Assembly (NCBI GenBank): GCA_030654395.1
Contig: JAURXM010000131.1
Span: 496,001-560,000, forward strand
Direction: 5' to 3'
DNA: 64,000 nt
Source: Aquabacterium sp.
GTDB lineage: Bacteria > Pseudomonadota > Gammaproteobacteria > Burkholderiales > Burkholderiaceae_C
The notes below the pieces were generated by a model. It was not told where the DNA came from. It worked only from the letters and a program-made list of their open reading frames with translations, and ran no database searches. The translations under genes and the position numbers were made by a program. This document shows positions 49,955-57,415 of this stretch, piece by piece (within the stretch, counting starts at the first letter, position 1; every line of letters starts with the position of its first letter).

Positions 49955-49987
49955 AACCGCAGCACACCAAAGCGTACCGCGGTTTGC
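49955..49987 (-). terminator. Terminator of the 50031-50849 PEP-CTERM gene
   Basis: On the minus strand AAACCGCGGTACGC pairs with GTGCTGCGGTTT, followed by a run of eight T and then TGAAAAAA. It lies 45 bp after the stop and immediately before the pseudogene start region. Confidence 0.8.
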
Positions 49988-50030
49988 GAGCATCAATCGG
50001 CCACAGGTGCCCGATTGATATGCGTGCTTA

Positions 50031-50849
50031 TTACTTAGCGCGGCGGCGAGCAACCAAGCTCATGCCAACCAAGCCCAAACCCATCAGGGCGTAGGTTGAT
50101 GGCTCAGGCACAGCCACAGCCACGATGGTGGATGTAACAGAACCGAAGTCATTCACACCCAACAGAGCCGAGCGGCCCAGTGACAGCAAACCCAGACCCT
50201 TGCTGAAAGCGGTGAAGCCGTCAGTCGTGATCTTCAGGCCGTTCATGGTGTTCACATAGGTGCCAGGGCCAGCAACCGTGGTCGAACCAACGATGGCTGT
50301 AGATGCGTCATAGCCAGTGAACGTGCCTTCGACGTCATACTGAGGCGTACCCATGATGTCCCACAGGTAGAAGTTGTTCAGTGTCTTGTCGCCAGCTGCG
50401 TTCAGTGCGTTGGTGCTGATGATGTTGGCGTACACGCGCTTGTTAACCAAGTCAACGCGCAGGTCAGTCACGGTCATCACGCCGCCAGAGGACACGCTCT
50501 TGAGCGCAGCGGCCGTTTGCGTGGCGCCACCAACGGTTGCAGCTTGCAACACGTTGTCTGTCACGTCATCAATGGTCAAGCTGCTGATTGATGCAGAGAC
50601 AGCGGCGCTGGTGTAGAAGCCGTCTGAGTCTTTGGTGATGTTACCGATGGCGCCACCTGATGGGGTCACGACCACTTTACCTGTGTCCAAAGCACCCATC
50701 AGTTCCGCGCTGAACGACAAAGCGCCGGAGCCTGAGGCTGTCAAGCCTTTGAAGGTGTCAGTTGGGGTGACGGTGACGGCGGCAGCGCCTGCGACGCCAG
50801 CAGCCACGAAAGCGGCGGCGGCAACAATGCTCTTCAATGCAAATTTCAT
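50031..50849 (-). CDS. PEP-CTERM sorting-domain surface protein, copy 1
   Basis: 272 residues from ATG 50849 (GGAG 7 bases upstream, the same context as in its paralogues). Signal peptide to about 23 (AGVAGA), then a conserved domain: FSAELMGALDTGKV, GNITKDSDGFYTSAAVS, SVSSGGVMTVTDLRVDL, LNNFYLWDIMG, then FSKGLGLLSLGRSALLGVNDFG. The C-terminal sorting signal is VPEPSTYALMGLGLVGMSLVARRRAK in two parts: PEP motif, helix, basic tail. Exosortase cuts at PEP; the enzyme is not in this window. I do not know the function of the main domain. One of five tandem copies, each with its own promoter and terminator. Confidence 0.9.
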   Translation of the reverse strand: MKFALKSIVAAAAFVAAGVAGAAAVTVTPTDTFKGLTASGSGALSFSAELMGALDTGKVVVTPSGGAIGNITKDSDGFYTSAAVSASISSLTIDDVTDNVLQAATVGGATQTAAALKSVSSGGVMTVTDLRVDLVNKRVYANIISTNALNAAGDKTLNNFYLWDIMGTPQYDVEGTFTGYDASTAIVGSTTVAGPGTYVNTMNGLKITTDGFTAFSKGLGLLSLGRSALLGVNDFGSVTSTIVAVAVPEPSTYALMGLGLVGMSLVARRRAK

Positions 50850-50894
50850 ATCTATCTCCACTAGGAAGCGGCCCATTTTTTAAACTTCTTTGCT

Positions 50895-50922
50895 ATCAAA
50901 GGCGTCCGCGTGTTCCTTTGAT
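50895..50922 (-). promoter_or_regulatory. Conserved leader hairpin, PEP-CTERM copy 1
   Basis: A perfect 8-bp stem ATCAAAGG/CCTTTGAT encloses AACACGCGGACG, ending 46 bases before the start codon. The same position in copies 2 and 3 holds a hairpin of different stem sequence but similar loop (core GCGG). The 342-bp gap in which it lies also carries the two upstream blocks and the terminator of copy 2. Confidence 0.65.
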
Positions 50923-50950
50923 CCGCACAGATCAATAGCGATCCGTTAAA

Positions 50951-51084
50951 TCAAGCATATCCGCCATCAAACACCATGCGCAACGCCTGTATCCCCCCAA
51001 ACCCACAGGATTCGCGGCTGAAAAACATCTGTTACGCACAACGCCCCGCATTCAGGTGAAGGGCTAACCCCAATCAAGGGTGCC
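50951..51084 (-). promoter_or_regulatory. Two-block upstream module, PEP-CTERM copy 1
   Basis: Block A (51044-51084, minus strand) contains GGGGTTAGCCC then CACCTGAATGCGGGG. Block B (50951-50968) reads GATGGCGGATATGCTTGA. The gap between blocks is about 75 bp, the same as in the other three intact copies. A likely reading is an activator site plus core promoter; neither matches a known consensus convincingly. Confidence 0.6.
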
Positions 51085-51111
51085 GCACATGCCAATTTGT
51101 AGCCATATACG

Positions 51112-51145
51112 TAAAAAAACCGCGATGCACCAAAGTGCACCGCGG
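51112..51145 (-). terminator. Terminator of the 51192-52016 PEP-CTERM gene
   Basis: Minus strand CCGCGGTGCA-CTTTGG-TGCATCGCGG followed by TTTTTTT. The stem has one mismatch. It lies 47 bp beyond the stop. Confidence 0.85.
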
Positions 51146-51191
51146 CTTGCAAGCATCAACCGGGCGACGAAGCCCGGTCTAGGCTGTTTTC

Positions 51192-52016
51192 TTACTTAGC
51201 GCGACGACGAGCAACCAAGCTCAGGCCAACCAAGCCCAAACCCATCAGGGCGTAGGTTGTTGGCTCAGGCACAGCCGTGGCCACGATCGTTGAAGTCATC
51301 GTGCCAAAGTCGTTCACACCCAACAAGGCCGATTTACCCAAAGTCAACAGGCCCAAACCTTTACTGAAGGCTTCAAAACCACCAGTAGTGACCTTCAGGC
51401 CATTCAAGGTGTTTTGATAAGTGCCTGGGCCACCGATCAAGGTCGTGCCAACAATGGCAGTAGAAGAATCGTAGCTTGTGAAGTTGCCATCGACGTCATA
51501 CTGCGCCTTACCCATGATGTCCCACAGGTTAAAGTTAAGCAGCGTTTTGTCGCCGGCAGCATTCATCGAGTTGGTGCTGAAAAGGTCGGCGTACACCTTC
51601 TTGGCATTCAGGTCGATGCGCAGGTTGGTCACGGTCAACTCGCCACCGGATGACACGCTCTTGAGCACAGGGGCCACTTGCTTGGCGCCGCCAGAGGTTT
51701 GTACACTGACAACCTTATTGGCCACGTTGTCCATGGTCAAAGAGGCAACACCGGTAGACACAGCAGCGCTGGTGTAAAAGCCATCAGTGTCCTTCGTGAT
51801 GTTGCCAATGGCGCCGCCAACCGGTGTCACTTGGACTTTACCGGTGTCCAGTGCGCCCATCAATTCGGCGCTGAACGCCAAACCACCAGAACCTGTGAAG
51901 GTCATGTTGTTGAACACGGCCGTATTGTTAGCAGCCACCGTGACGTTGGCGGCGCTGGCCACGCCAACAGCCACGAATGCAGTTGCTGCGACGATGCTCT
52001 TCAATGCAAATTTCAT
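51192..52016 (-). CDS. PEP-CTERM sorting-domain surface protein, copy 2
   Basis: 274 residues from ATG 52016, same GGAGATAGAT leader as copy 1. Signal peptide MKFALKSIVAATAFVAVGVASA, then the family domain with FSAELMGALDTGKVQVTP, GGAIGNITKDTDGFYTSAAVS, the LRIDLNAKKVYADLF segment and LNFNLWDIMG. It ends in VPEPTTYALMGLGL plus basic tail. It differs from copy 3 at only about 20 positions, so the two arose by recent duplication; copy 1 is more distant. Role unknown; probably a secreted or surface-retained protein sorted by an exosortase. Confidence 0.9.
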   Translation of the reverse strand: MKFALKSIVAATAFVAVGVASAANVTVAANNTAVFNNMTFTGSGGLAFSAELMGALDTGKVQVTPVGGAIGNITKDTDGFYTSAAVSTGVASLTMDNVANKVVSVQTSGGAKQVAPVLKSVSSGGELTVTNLRIDLNAKKVYADLFSTNSMNAAGDKTLLNFNLWDIMGKAQYDVDGNFTSYDSSTAIVGTTLIGGPGTYQNTLNGLKVTTGGFEAFSKGLGLLTLGKSALLGVNDFGTMTSTIVATAVPEPTTYALMGLGLVGLSLVARRRAK

Positions 52017-52065
52017 ATCTATCTCCACCAGAAAGCGGCCCTTTTATTCAAAATCTCTTGGCAAC

Positions 52066-52089
52066 CAAGGGCATCCGCATGCTCCCTTG
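52066..52089 (-). promoter_or_regulatory. Conserved leader hairpin, PEP-CTERM copy 2
   Basis: Stem CAAGGG/CCCTTG around AGCATGCGGATG, 50 bases before the start codon. Relative to copy 1 both arms have changed together, keeping pairing. It lies in the 365-bp gap between copies 2 and 3. Confidence 0.65.
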
Positions 52090-52122
52090 ACTTGCACAGA
52101 CTGTTTTCTAGATCTGTTAGAT

Positions 52123-52252
52123 GAAGCTTATCTGGCATCACACGGCCATCACACCGGGCATCCCCCCAAACACGTTAGATTCAGCGCCTTTACGCGCCGT
52201 TTAACGGCTTTCCCCCCTCGTTTAAGTGAAGGGCTAACCCCATCATGGGGTG
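52123..52252 (-). promoter_or_regulatory. Two-block upstream module, PEP-CTERM copy 2
   Basis: Block A (52212-52252) has GGGGTTAGCCC then CACTTAAACGAGGGGG. Block B (52123-52140) reads TGATGCCAGATAAGCTTC. About 72 bp separate them. The rest of the gap to the next gene holds only its terminator. Confidence 0.6.
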
Positions 52253-52302
52253 CTTTGCACGCCAACTTCACGCACATTGCGCCAGTTTTACCCCCTAAAA
52301 CG

Positions 52303-52337
52303 GAAAAGCCGCGCTGCACCAATGTGCAACGCGGCTT
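52303..52337 (-). terminator. Terminator of the 52382-53209 PEP-CTERM gene
   Basis: Minus strand AAGCCGCGTTGCAC-ATTG-GTGCAGCGCGGCTT ending in TTTT. It is similar in position and in the GTGCAC core to the copy 2 terminator, so terminators were duplicated with the genes. Confidence 0.85.
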
Positions 52338-52381
52338 AGAGGGCTCGGATCGGGCTAGCAAGCCCGATTCAATGTGCTGAT

Positions 52382-53209
52382 TTACTTAGCGCGACGGCGG
52401 GCCACCAAGCTCAGACCAACCAAACCCAAGCCCATCAGGGCGTAGGTTGATGGCTCAGGAACAGCAGCCGTGGCCACGATCGTTGAAGTCATCGTGCCAA
52501 AGTCGTTCACACCCAACAAGGCCGATTTACCCAAAGACAACAGGCCCAAACCTTTACTGAAAGCGTCAAAACCACCAGTAGTGACCTTCAGGCCATTCAA
52601 GGTGTTTTGATAAGTGCCTGGGCCACCGATCAAGGTCGTGCCAACAATGGCAGTAGAAGAATCGTAGCTTGTGAAGTTGCCGTCGACGTCATACTGCGCC
52701 TTACCCATGATGTCCCACAGGTTAAAGTTAAGCAGTGTTTTGTCTCCCGCAGCATTCATCGCGTTGGTGCTGAAAAGGTCGGCGTACACCTTCTTGGCAT
52801 TCAGGTCGATGCGCAGGTTTGTCACGGTCAACTCGCCACCGGATGACACGCTCTTGAGCACAGGGGCCACTTGCTTGGCGCCACCGGTGGTCGCCACAGC
52901 CATAACCTTATTGGCCACGTTGTCAATGGTCAAATTAGCAATGCCGGTAGAGACGGCAGCGCTGGTGTAAAAACCATCCGTGTCCTTCGTGATGTTGCCA
53001 ATGGCGCCGCCAACCGGTGTCACTTGGACTTTACCGGTGTCCAGTGCGCCCATCAATTCGGCGCTGAACGCCAAACCACCAGAACCTGCAAAGGTCATGT
53101 TATTGAACACGGCTGCGTTGTTACCAGCCACCGTCACGTTGGCGGCGCTGGCCACACCAACAGCCACGAATGCAGTTGCTGCGACGATGCTCTTGAGTGC
53201 AAATTTCAT
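52382..53209 (-). CDS. PEP-CTERM sorting-domain surface protein, copy 3
   Basis: 275 residues from ATG 53209 (GGAGTTAGAC leader). Nearly identical to copy 2 over the whole length. The differences cluster in residues 30-40, 85-110 and one extra Ala before the PEP motif (TAAVPEPSTYALMG). The same signal peptide and family domain are present. The even spread of changes with full frame conservation suggests both copies are functional. Function unknown. Confidence 0.9.
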   Translation of the reverse strand: MKFALKSIVAATAFVAVGVASAANVTVAGNNAAVFNNMTFAGSGGLAFSAELMGALDTGKVQVTPVGGAIGNITKDTDGFYTSAAVSTGIANLTIDNVANKVMAVATTGGAKQVAPVLKSVSSGGELTVTNLRIDLNAKKVYADLFSTNAMNAAGDKTLLNFNLWDIMGKAQYDVDGNFTSYDSSTAIVGTTLIGGPGTYQNTLNGLKVTTGGFDAFSKGLGLLSLGKSALLGVNDFGTMTSTIVATAAVPEPSTYALMGLGLVGLSLVARRRAK

Positions 53210-53256
53210 GTCTAACTCCATTTAAAAGCAGCCTGTTGGTATCGAAACTTGTTGTG

Positions 53257-53285
53257 GTCAGAAGGTGGCCGCATCAACCTCTGAC
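53257..53285 (-). promoter_or_regulatory. Conserved leader hairpin, PEP-CTERM copy 3
   Basis: Stem GTCAGAGGT/ACCTTCTGAC (one bulged base) around TGATGCGGCC, 48 bases before the start codon. A third stem sequence with pairing kept and the GCGG loop core conserved. It lies in the 383-bp gap between copies 3 and 4. Confidence 0.6.
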
Positions 53286-53316
53286 TTGCTCAGACTGCTA
53301 TCGCCGCCTGTTGATA

Positions 53317-53447
53317 ACAAGGATATCTGCAATCAGACAAATAACCCAACAGGGTTAACCTTGTCGGCGGCGTAAAAATCACACAAAAACCGAACTAGCC
53401 AGAAAACACCCCCGCATTCAGGTGGGGTGATAACCCGAAAATGCGGC
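53317..53447 (-). promoter_or_regulatory. Two-block upstream module, PEP-CTERM copy 3
   Basis: Block A (53409-53447) has GGGTTATCACCCC then ACCTGAATGCGGGGG. Block B (53317-53335) reads TGATTGCAGATATCCTTGT. About 74 bp separate them. Otherwise the gap holds only the copy 4 terminator. Confidence 0.55.
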
Positions 53448-53517
53448 ATTACGCTCCAAATTAAAGCAGGCACCCCCCACCACATCAAATCAACGGGATG
53501 CGTCATCGACACCATAG

Positions 53518-53548
53518 AAAAAGCCGCGTGCACCTGAGCGCACGCGGC
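53518..53548 (-). terminator. Terminator of the 53593-54351 PEP-CTERM gene
   Basis: Minus strand GCCGCGTGC-GCTCAGGT-GCACGCGGC followed by TTTTT, 45 bp beyond the stop. Confidence 0.85.
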
Positions 53549-53592
53549 CGATAAAGATAACCCGGGCAATCAACCCGGATCGAGTTTGAGTC

Positions 53593-54351
53593 TTACTTTG
53601 CCTTACGGCGTGAGGCCAAGCTCAAGCCAACCAAACCCAAGCCCATCAGGGCGTAGGTTGATGGCTCCGGGACGGCTGTGACGGACTTGGCGATGATGGT
53701 CGAGCTGATGGAGCCGAAATCGGTCACACCTAACAGGGCTGACTTACCCAACGACAGCAAACCCAATGACTTGCTGAACTGATTAAAGCCTTCTGTGGTG
53801 ATAGACAGGCCCGTCATATTGGTTGTGAATGTGCCTGCGCCTGTGACTTGCGTTGCTCCTGTGATGCTGCCGATGTTCCACAGGTAAAAGTTTGTCAATG
53901 TGCCAACGCCATTGCCGCCAATCAAGGTGGCATAAACCCGTTTGTTGGCTATGTCCACATTCAAATCGGTAACGGTCAATGAGCCGCCACTGGAGACGCT
54001 TTTAAGCGCGGGCGCAGTTTGGGTGGCGCCGCCAGTGGTTGCTGCAGCCAAAACAGTGCGTGTCGTGCTGTCAATGGTTAAGGCCGTGATGGGCGCAGCA
54101 GCCGATGCCTCTAGAAAATACCCATCGGCATCCTTGGTCACTGTCGCTTTGGCAGCCCCGTAGCCGGCCACTGCTACCTTGCCAGTGTCCAGCGCACCGA
54201 GCAAGTCGGCACTGAAAGACAAGGCGCCATTGCCAGAAAAGCTCAAACCTTCGTAGGTGGTGTTTGCTGCGACGGTCACGCTGGCGGCGTTGGCCACACC
54301 AGCGGCGACAAAAGCGGTGGCGGCAACGATGGTTTTGAGGGTGAATTTCAT
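53593..54351 (-). CDS. PEP-CTERM sorting-domain surface protein, copy 4 (divergent)
   Basis: 252 residues from ATG 54351. Signal peptide MKFTLKTIVAATAFVAAGVANA and the family domain are recognisable (FSADLLGALDTGKVAV, TKDADGYFLEAS, SVSSGGSLTVTDLNVDI, LTNFYLWNIG, FSKSLGLLSLGKSALLG), but it is shorter by about 20 residues and the most distant member. It ends in VPEPSTYALMGLGLVGLSLASRRKAK. It keeps the upstream two-block module but lacks the leader hairpin seen in copies 1-3. Role unknown. Confidence 0.9.
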   Translation of the reverse strand: MKFTLKTIVAATAFVAAGVANAASVTVAANTTYEGLSFSGNGALSFSADLLGALDTGKVAVAGYGAAKATVTKDADGYFLEASAAAPITALTIDSTTRTVLAAATTGGATQTAPALKSVSSGGSLTVTDLNVDIANKRVYATLIGGNGVGTLTNFYLWNIGSITGATQVTGAGTFTTNMTGLSITTEGFNQFSKSLGLLSLGKSALLGVTDFGSISSTIIAKSVTAVPEPSTYALMGLGLVGLSLASRRKAK

Positions 54352-54423
54352 GGGGTACTCCGTTGGACTGCAGGCAATTTGCCGGGCTTCGTGAACTGAC
54401 CAAGATCTTTCGATCTCCATGTA

Positions 54424-54557
54424 ACGAAGCTTATCTGCCGCCCCCACAGGGCACAACGGAGGTTGACGGTGATCGGTGTGACGTAGTTCTCAAGATCACC
54501 AAAGTCAAGCAAATCACCCCCCTTATTCATGCGGGGGTTACCCCGAATCAAGGGGTT
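54424..54557 (-). promoter_or_regulatory. Two-block upstream module, PEP-CTERM copy 4
   Basis: Block A (54517-54557) has GGGGTAACCCCC then GCATGAATAAGGGGGG. Block B (54424-54442) reads GCGGCAGATAAGCTTCGT. About 75 bp separate them, though block B is 73 bp from the ATG rather than about 105 as in the other copies. Block A abuts the tyrS stop. Confidence 0.55.
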
Positions 54558-54559
54558 AA

Positions 54560-55822
54560 TCAACCCTTGATCGTCACTTTGGCAAATTTACGTTTACCAA
54601 CCTGAACCACGTACACACCGCCAGCCAGCTTGAGGCCACGGTCGCTGATGACTGCGCCATCTATGCGCACACCGCCTTGGTCCACCATGCGCAGCGCCTC
54701 GCTGGTGGAGGGCACCAAACCGGCTTGTTTGAGCAGTTGCCCGATGGCCAAGCCTTCGCCGCCGTCTGGTAAGGTCAACTGCACTTCAGGGATGTCATCA
54801 GGCACCCCGCCCTTAGATCGGTTGACAAAATCAGCCAAGGCATCTTGAGCCGCCTGTGCGTTATGGAAGCGGGCCACAATTTCTTGGCCCAGCATGACTT
54901 TGGCATCGCGCGGGTTGCGCCCTGCTTCGCACTCGGCTTTGAGTTGGGCGATCTCGTCCAGCGACCGGAAGCTCAGCAGGGTGAAGTACTTCCACATCAG
55001 CACATCGCTGATGCTCATGAGCTTGCCAAACATGTCGTTGGGCGCCTCGCCGATGCCGATGTAGTTGTTCTTGGATTTGGACATCTTCTCGACGCCGTCC
55101 AAGCCCTCCAGCAAGGGCATGGTCAAGATGCACTGAGGCTCTTGACCATATTCGGCCTGAAGATGCCGCCCCATCAACAGGTTGAACTTTTGATCGGTGC
55201 CGCCCAATTCCAGATCGGACTTCAAAGCCACAGAGTCATAGCCTTGCATCAAGGGGTAGAGGAACTCGTGCACGCTGATAGAGGTGCCTGCGTGAAAGCG
55301 CTCATGAAAGTCGTTGCGCTCCATCATGCGGGCCACGGTGTAGCGGCTAGACAGCTCGATCATGCCGCGTGCGCCCAAGGCATCACACCATTCACTGTTG
55401 TAGCGAATCTCGGTGCGTTCAGGGTCAAGCACCAAGCTGGCTTGCTTGTAATAGGTCTGCGCATTGACCTTGATTTGCTCGGCTGTGAGTGGCGGGCGCG
55501 TGGTGTTGCGACCAGATGGGTCACCAATCAGCGATGTGAAATCGCCAATCAAGAAAATCACGGAATGACCGATATCCTGTAATTGACGCAGCTTGTTGAG
55601 CACCACTGTGTGCCCCAAATGGATGTCGGGCGCCGTGGGGTCTAAGCCCAATTTGATGCGCAATGGCGTGCCAGTGGCTTCTGATCGGATCAGCTTTTTA
55701 AGCCATTCAGCCTCGGGCAGCAGCTCATCAACACCACGCTGAGTCACCGCCAAGGCCTCGCGCACCTTGTCGCTTATAGGGAGATTTGGCTGAGCTTGTG
55801 GCGCTTTTTCAGGATAAGACAT
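54560..55822 (-). CDS. tyrS: Tyrosyl-tRNA synthetase
   Basis: 420 residues from ATG 55822. The class I signatures are HLGH ([17 protein letters not shown]) and EKMSKSKNN, and a C-terminal S4 RNA-binding domain ends the protein (residues about 355-420, [17 protein letters not shown]). The sequence type ([15 protein letters not shown]) is the TyrZ-like group common in betaproteobacteria. An upstream in-frame extension to 55975 has no homology features. It is divergent from the M23 peptidase gene, the usual arrangement. Confidence 0.97.
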   Translation of the reverse strand: MSYPEKAPQAQPNLPISDKVREALAVTQRGVDELLPEAEWLKKLIRSEATGTPLRIKLGLDPTAPDIHLGHTVVLNKLRQLQDIGHSVIFLIGDFTSLIGDPSGRNTTRPPLTAEQIKVNAQTYYKQASLVLDPERTEIRYNSEWCDALGARGMIELSSRYTVARMMERNDFHERFHAGTSISVHEFLYPLMQGYDSVALKSDLELGGTDQKFNLLMGRHLQAEYGQEPQCILTMPLLEGLDGVEKMSKSKNNYIGIGEAPNDMFGKLMSISDVLMWKYFTLLSFRSLDEIAQLKAECEAGRNPRDAKVMLGQEIVARFHNAQAAQDALADFVNRSKGGVPDDIPEVQLTLPDGGEGLAIGQLLKQAGLVPSTSEALRMVDQGGVRIDGAVISDRGLKLAGGVYVVQVGKRKFAKVTIKG

Positions 55823-55963
55823 GAGTAACCAATGGGTGAAAATCCGGACGCTGACACCCCTCTTTGCGGGGATATACTCCGCAGGTTGTGGGCGCCCATC
55901 GTGTGTTTGTTGTTTGCAAGGCGGGTTGATTTTAGGGGACAGTGTCTCCGCCAACAAATCTAG

Positions 55964-57415
55964 ATGGGATTTCAAGTTTTGAATTCATCCAAATTGGTTA
56001 AGGCCTTGCGGTCTTCACGTATTGAACCGTTGATCAATGGTGTGCTGGCTGCTCAAGCCACTGCGCACCGTCACCCCAAGCGCATCAGCGCTGCGGTATT
56101 GGTCCTGCTGGCTGGTTCAGCCATGACAGCATTTGGTGTGGCCCCGCTGTCAAGTCTGCCTGAGGCACGCTTGCCTCAGATTTCGCAAATCCACGAAACC
56201 TTGCTCGTGCCTGCGTTGCCAGTGCAACTGGCGCAAATGGATGAGCAAACGCTGAACTTGTTCCGCAGTGATGTCACCAAGTCTGCGGACACGGCAGACA
56301 GCTTGTTGCAGCGCTTGGGTGTGGACGACATTGAGGCTGCTCAATTCATTCGCAACGACCCTGTAGCGGGCGCTGTGCTGCAAGGCCGCATCGGCAAGTC
56401 TGTCAAAGCCACGGTTGAAGGCGGTCACCTACAACAGTTGGTTGTACGGGGTCCAGCAGATACCAGCAACGATTTTGATTCGCACTTCACACGGATCACC
56501 ATCACGCGTGTTGTGGCACAAGGCGCTACACGTTGGGACGTTCGCAAAGAAGTCTTGCCTTTAGAAGTTTTGCCGCAAACGGCATCAGGCACCATCGAGT
56601 CATCTTTGTATGCCGCCGCCGATGACGCACACATCCCAGATGGCGTCACCAACCAGTTGGCTGAAATTTTTGGCACGGACATCGACTTTCGCCGTGAGTT
56701 ACGCAAGGGTGATGCCTTCAGCGTGCTGTACGAAGCCCATACCGCTGACGGTGAGCCTGTTACTTGGGCGGGTTCGGTTGGCCGTGTTTTGGCCGCACGT
56801 TTTATCAACAAAGACAAAACCCATGATGCTGTTTGGTTCCAAGAACCTGGCCGCAAAGGTGCCTACTTTGACCTGACTGGGCGCAGCAAGACTAGGGCCT
56901 TCTTAGCCTCGCCGCTGGCATTCTCACGGGTGACGTCGGGCTTTGCGATGCGTTTTCACCCGATTATGCAAAAGTGGCGTGCCCATTTGGGTGTGGACTT
57001 CGGTGCACCAACGGGCACGCCCGTTCGCAGTGTGGGCGACGGCGTGGTGAGCTTTGCAGGCCAACAAAATGGTTATGGCAATGTGATTGAGTTACAGCAC
57101 AGCGGTGGCCGCACCACGGTTTACGCCCATTTGAGCCGCATTGATGTGCGCAAGGGCCAACATGTTGAGCAAGGCGTGCGAATCGGTGCTGTGGGTGCCA
57201 CAGGCTGGGCGACGGGGCCGCATCTTCACTTCGAGTTCAAGGTCGGTGGCCATCAAATTGATCCGATGACCATTGCACGCGCCTCCGAGAGCCTGCTGTT
57301 GTCGCCACAAGCGTTGGTGCAATTTCGCCAACGTGCACTTGACGTGGCACAAAGGCTGAAGACGGCAGATGAATGGCAAACACTGGGGGCTCAATCGGGG
57401 CCACGCTTCGAATGA
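55964..57415 (+). CDS. M23-family peptidoglycan endopeptidase (MepM-like)
   Basis: 483 residues. A membrane helix at about 41-60 anchors it; a LysM/OapA-like middle region (about 95-290) precedes the lysostaphin-type domain. Zinc ligands are H341 and D345 ([13 protein letters not shown]) and H422 (GPHLHFEF); H389 (YAHL) is the general base. It cuts cross-links between peptidoglycan peptides to allow growth. The ATG has a weak ribosome-binding site, and an in-frame TTG 6 codons later is possible. The stop overlaps the anmK start. Confidence 0.92.
   Translation: MGFQVLNSSKLVKALRSSRIEPLINGVLAAQATAHRHPKRISAAVLVLLAGSAMTAFGVAPLSSLPEARLPQISQIHETLLVPALPVQLAQMDEQTLNLFRSDVTKSADTADSLLQRLGVDDIEAAQFIRNDPVAGAVLQGRIGKSVKATVEGGHLQQLVVRGPADTSNDFDSHFTRITITRVVAQGATRWDVRKEVLPLEVLPQTASGTIESSLYAAADDAHIPDGVTNQLAEIFGTDIDFRRELRKGDAFSVLYEAHTADGEPVTWAGSVGRVLAARFINKDKTHDAVWFQEPGRKGAYFDLTGRSKTRAFLASPLAFSRVTSGFAMRFHPIMQKWRAHLGVDFGAPTGTPVRSVGDGVVSFAGQQNGYGNVIELQHSGGRTTVYAHLSRIDVRKGQHVEQGVRIGAVGATGWATGPHLHFEFKVGGHQIDPMTIARASESLLLSPQALVQFRQRALDVAQRLKTADEWQTLGAQSGPRFE

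Noticed and set aside
50951-50990. Sigma-54 promoter (-24/-12) at PEP-CTERM block B
   Set aside because: GG and GC dinucleotides are 9 bp apart in copies 1 and 2 rather than 10, and the pattern is missing in copies 3 and 4.
49173-54351. CRISPR or simple repeat array suggested by the recurring intergenic motifs
   Set aside because: The recurring units are promoter, leader and terminator of duplicated genes about 1.2 kb apart, not short repeats with spacers.
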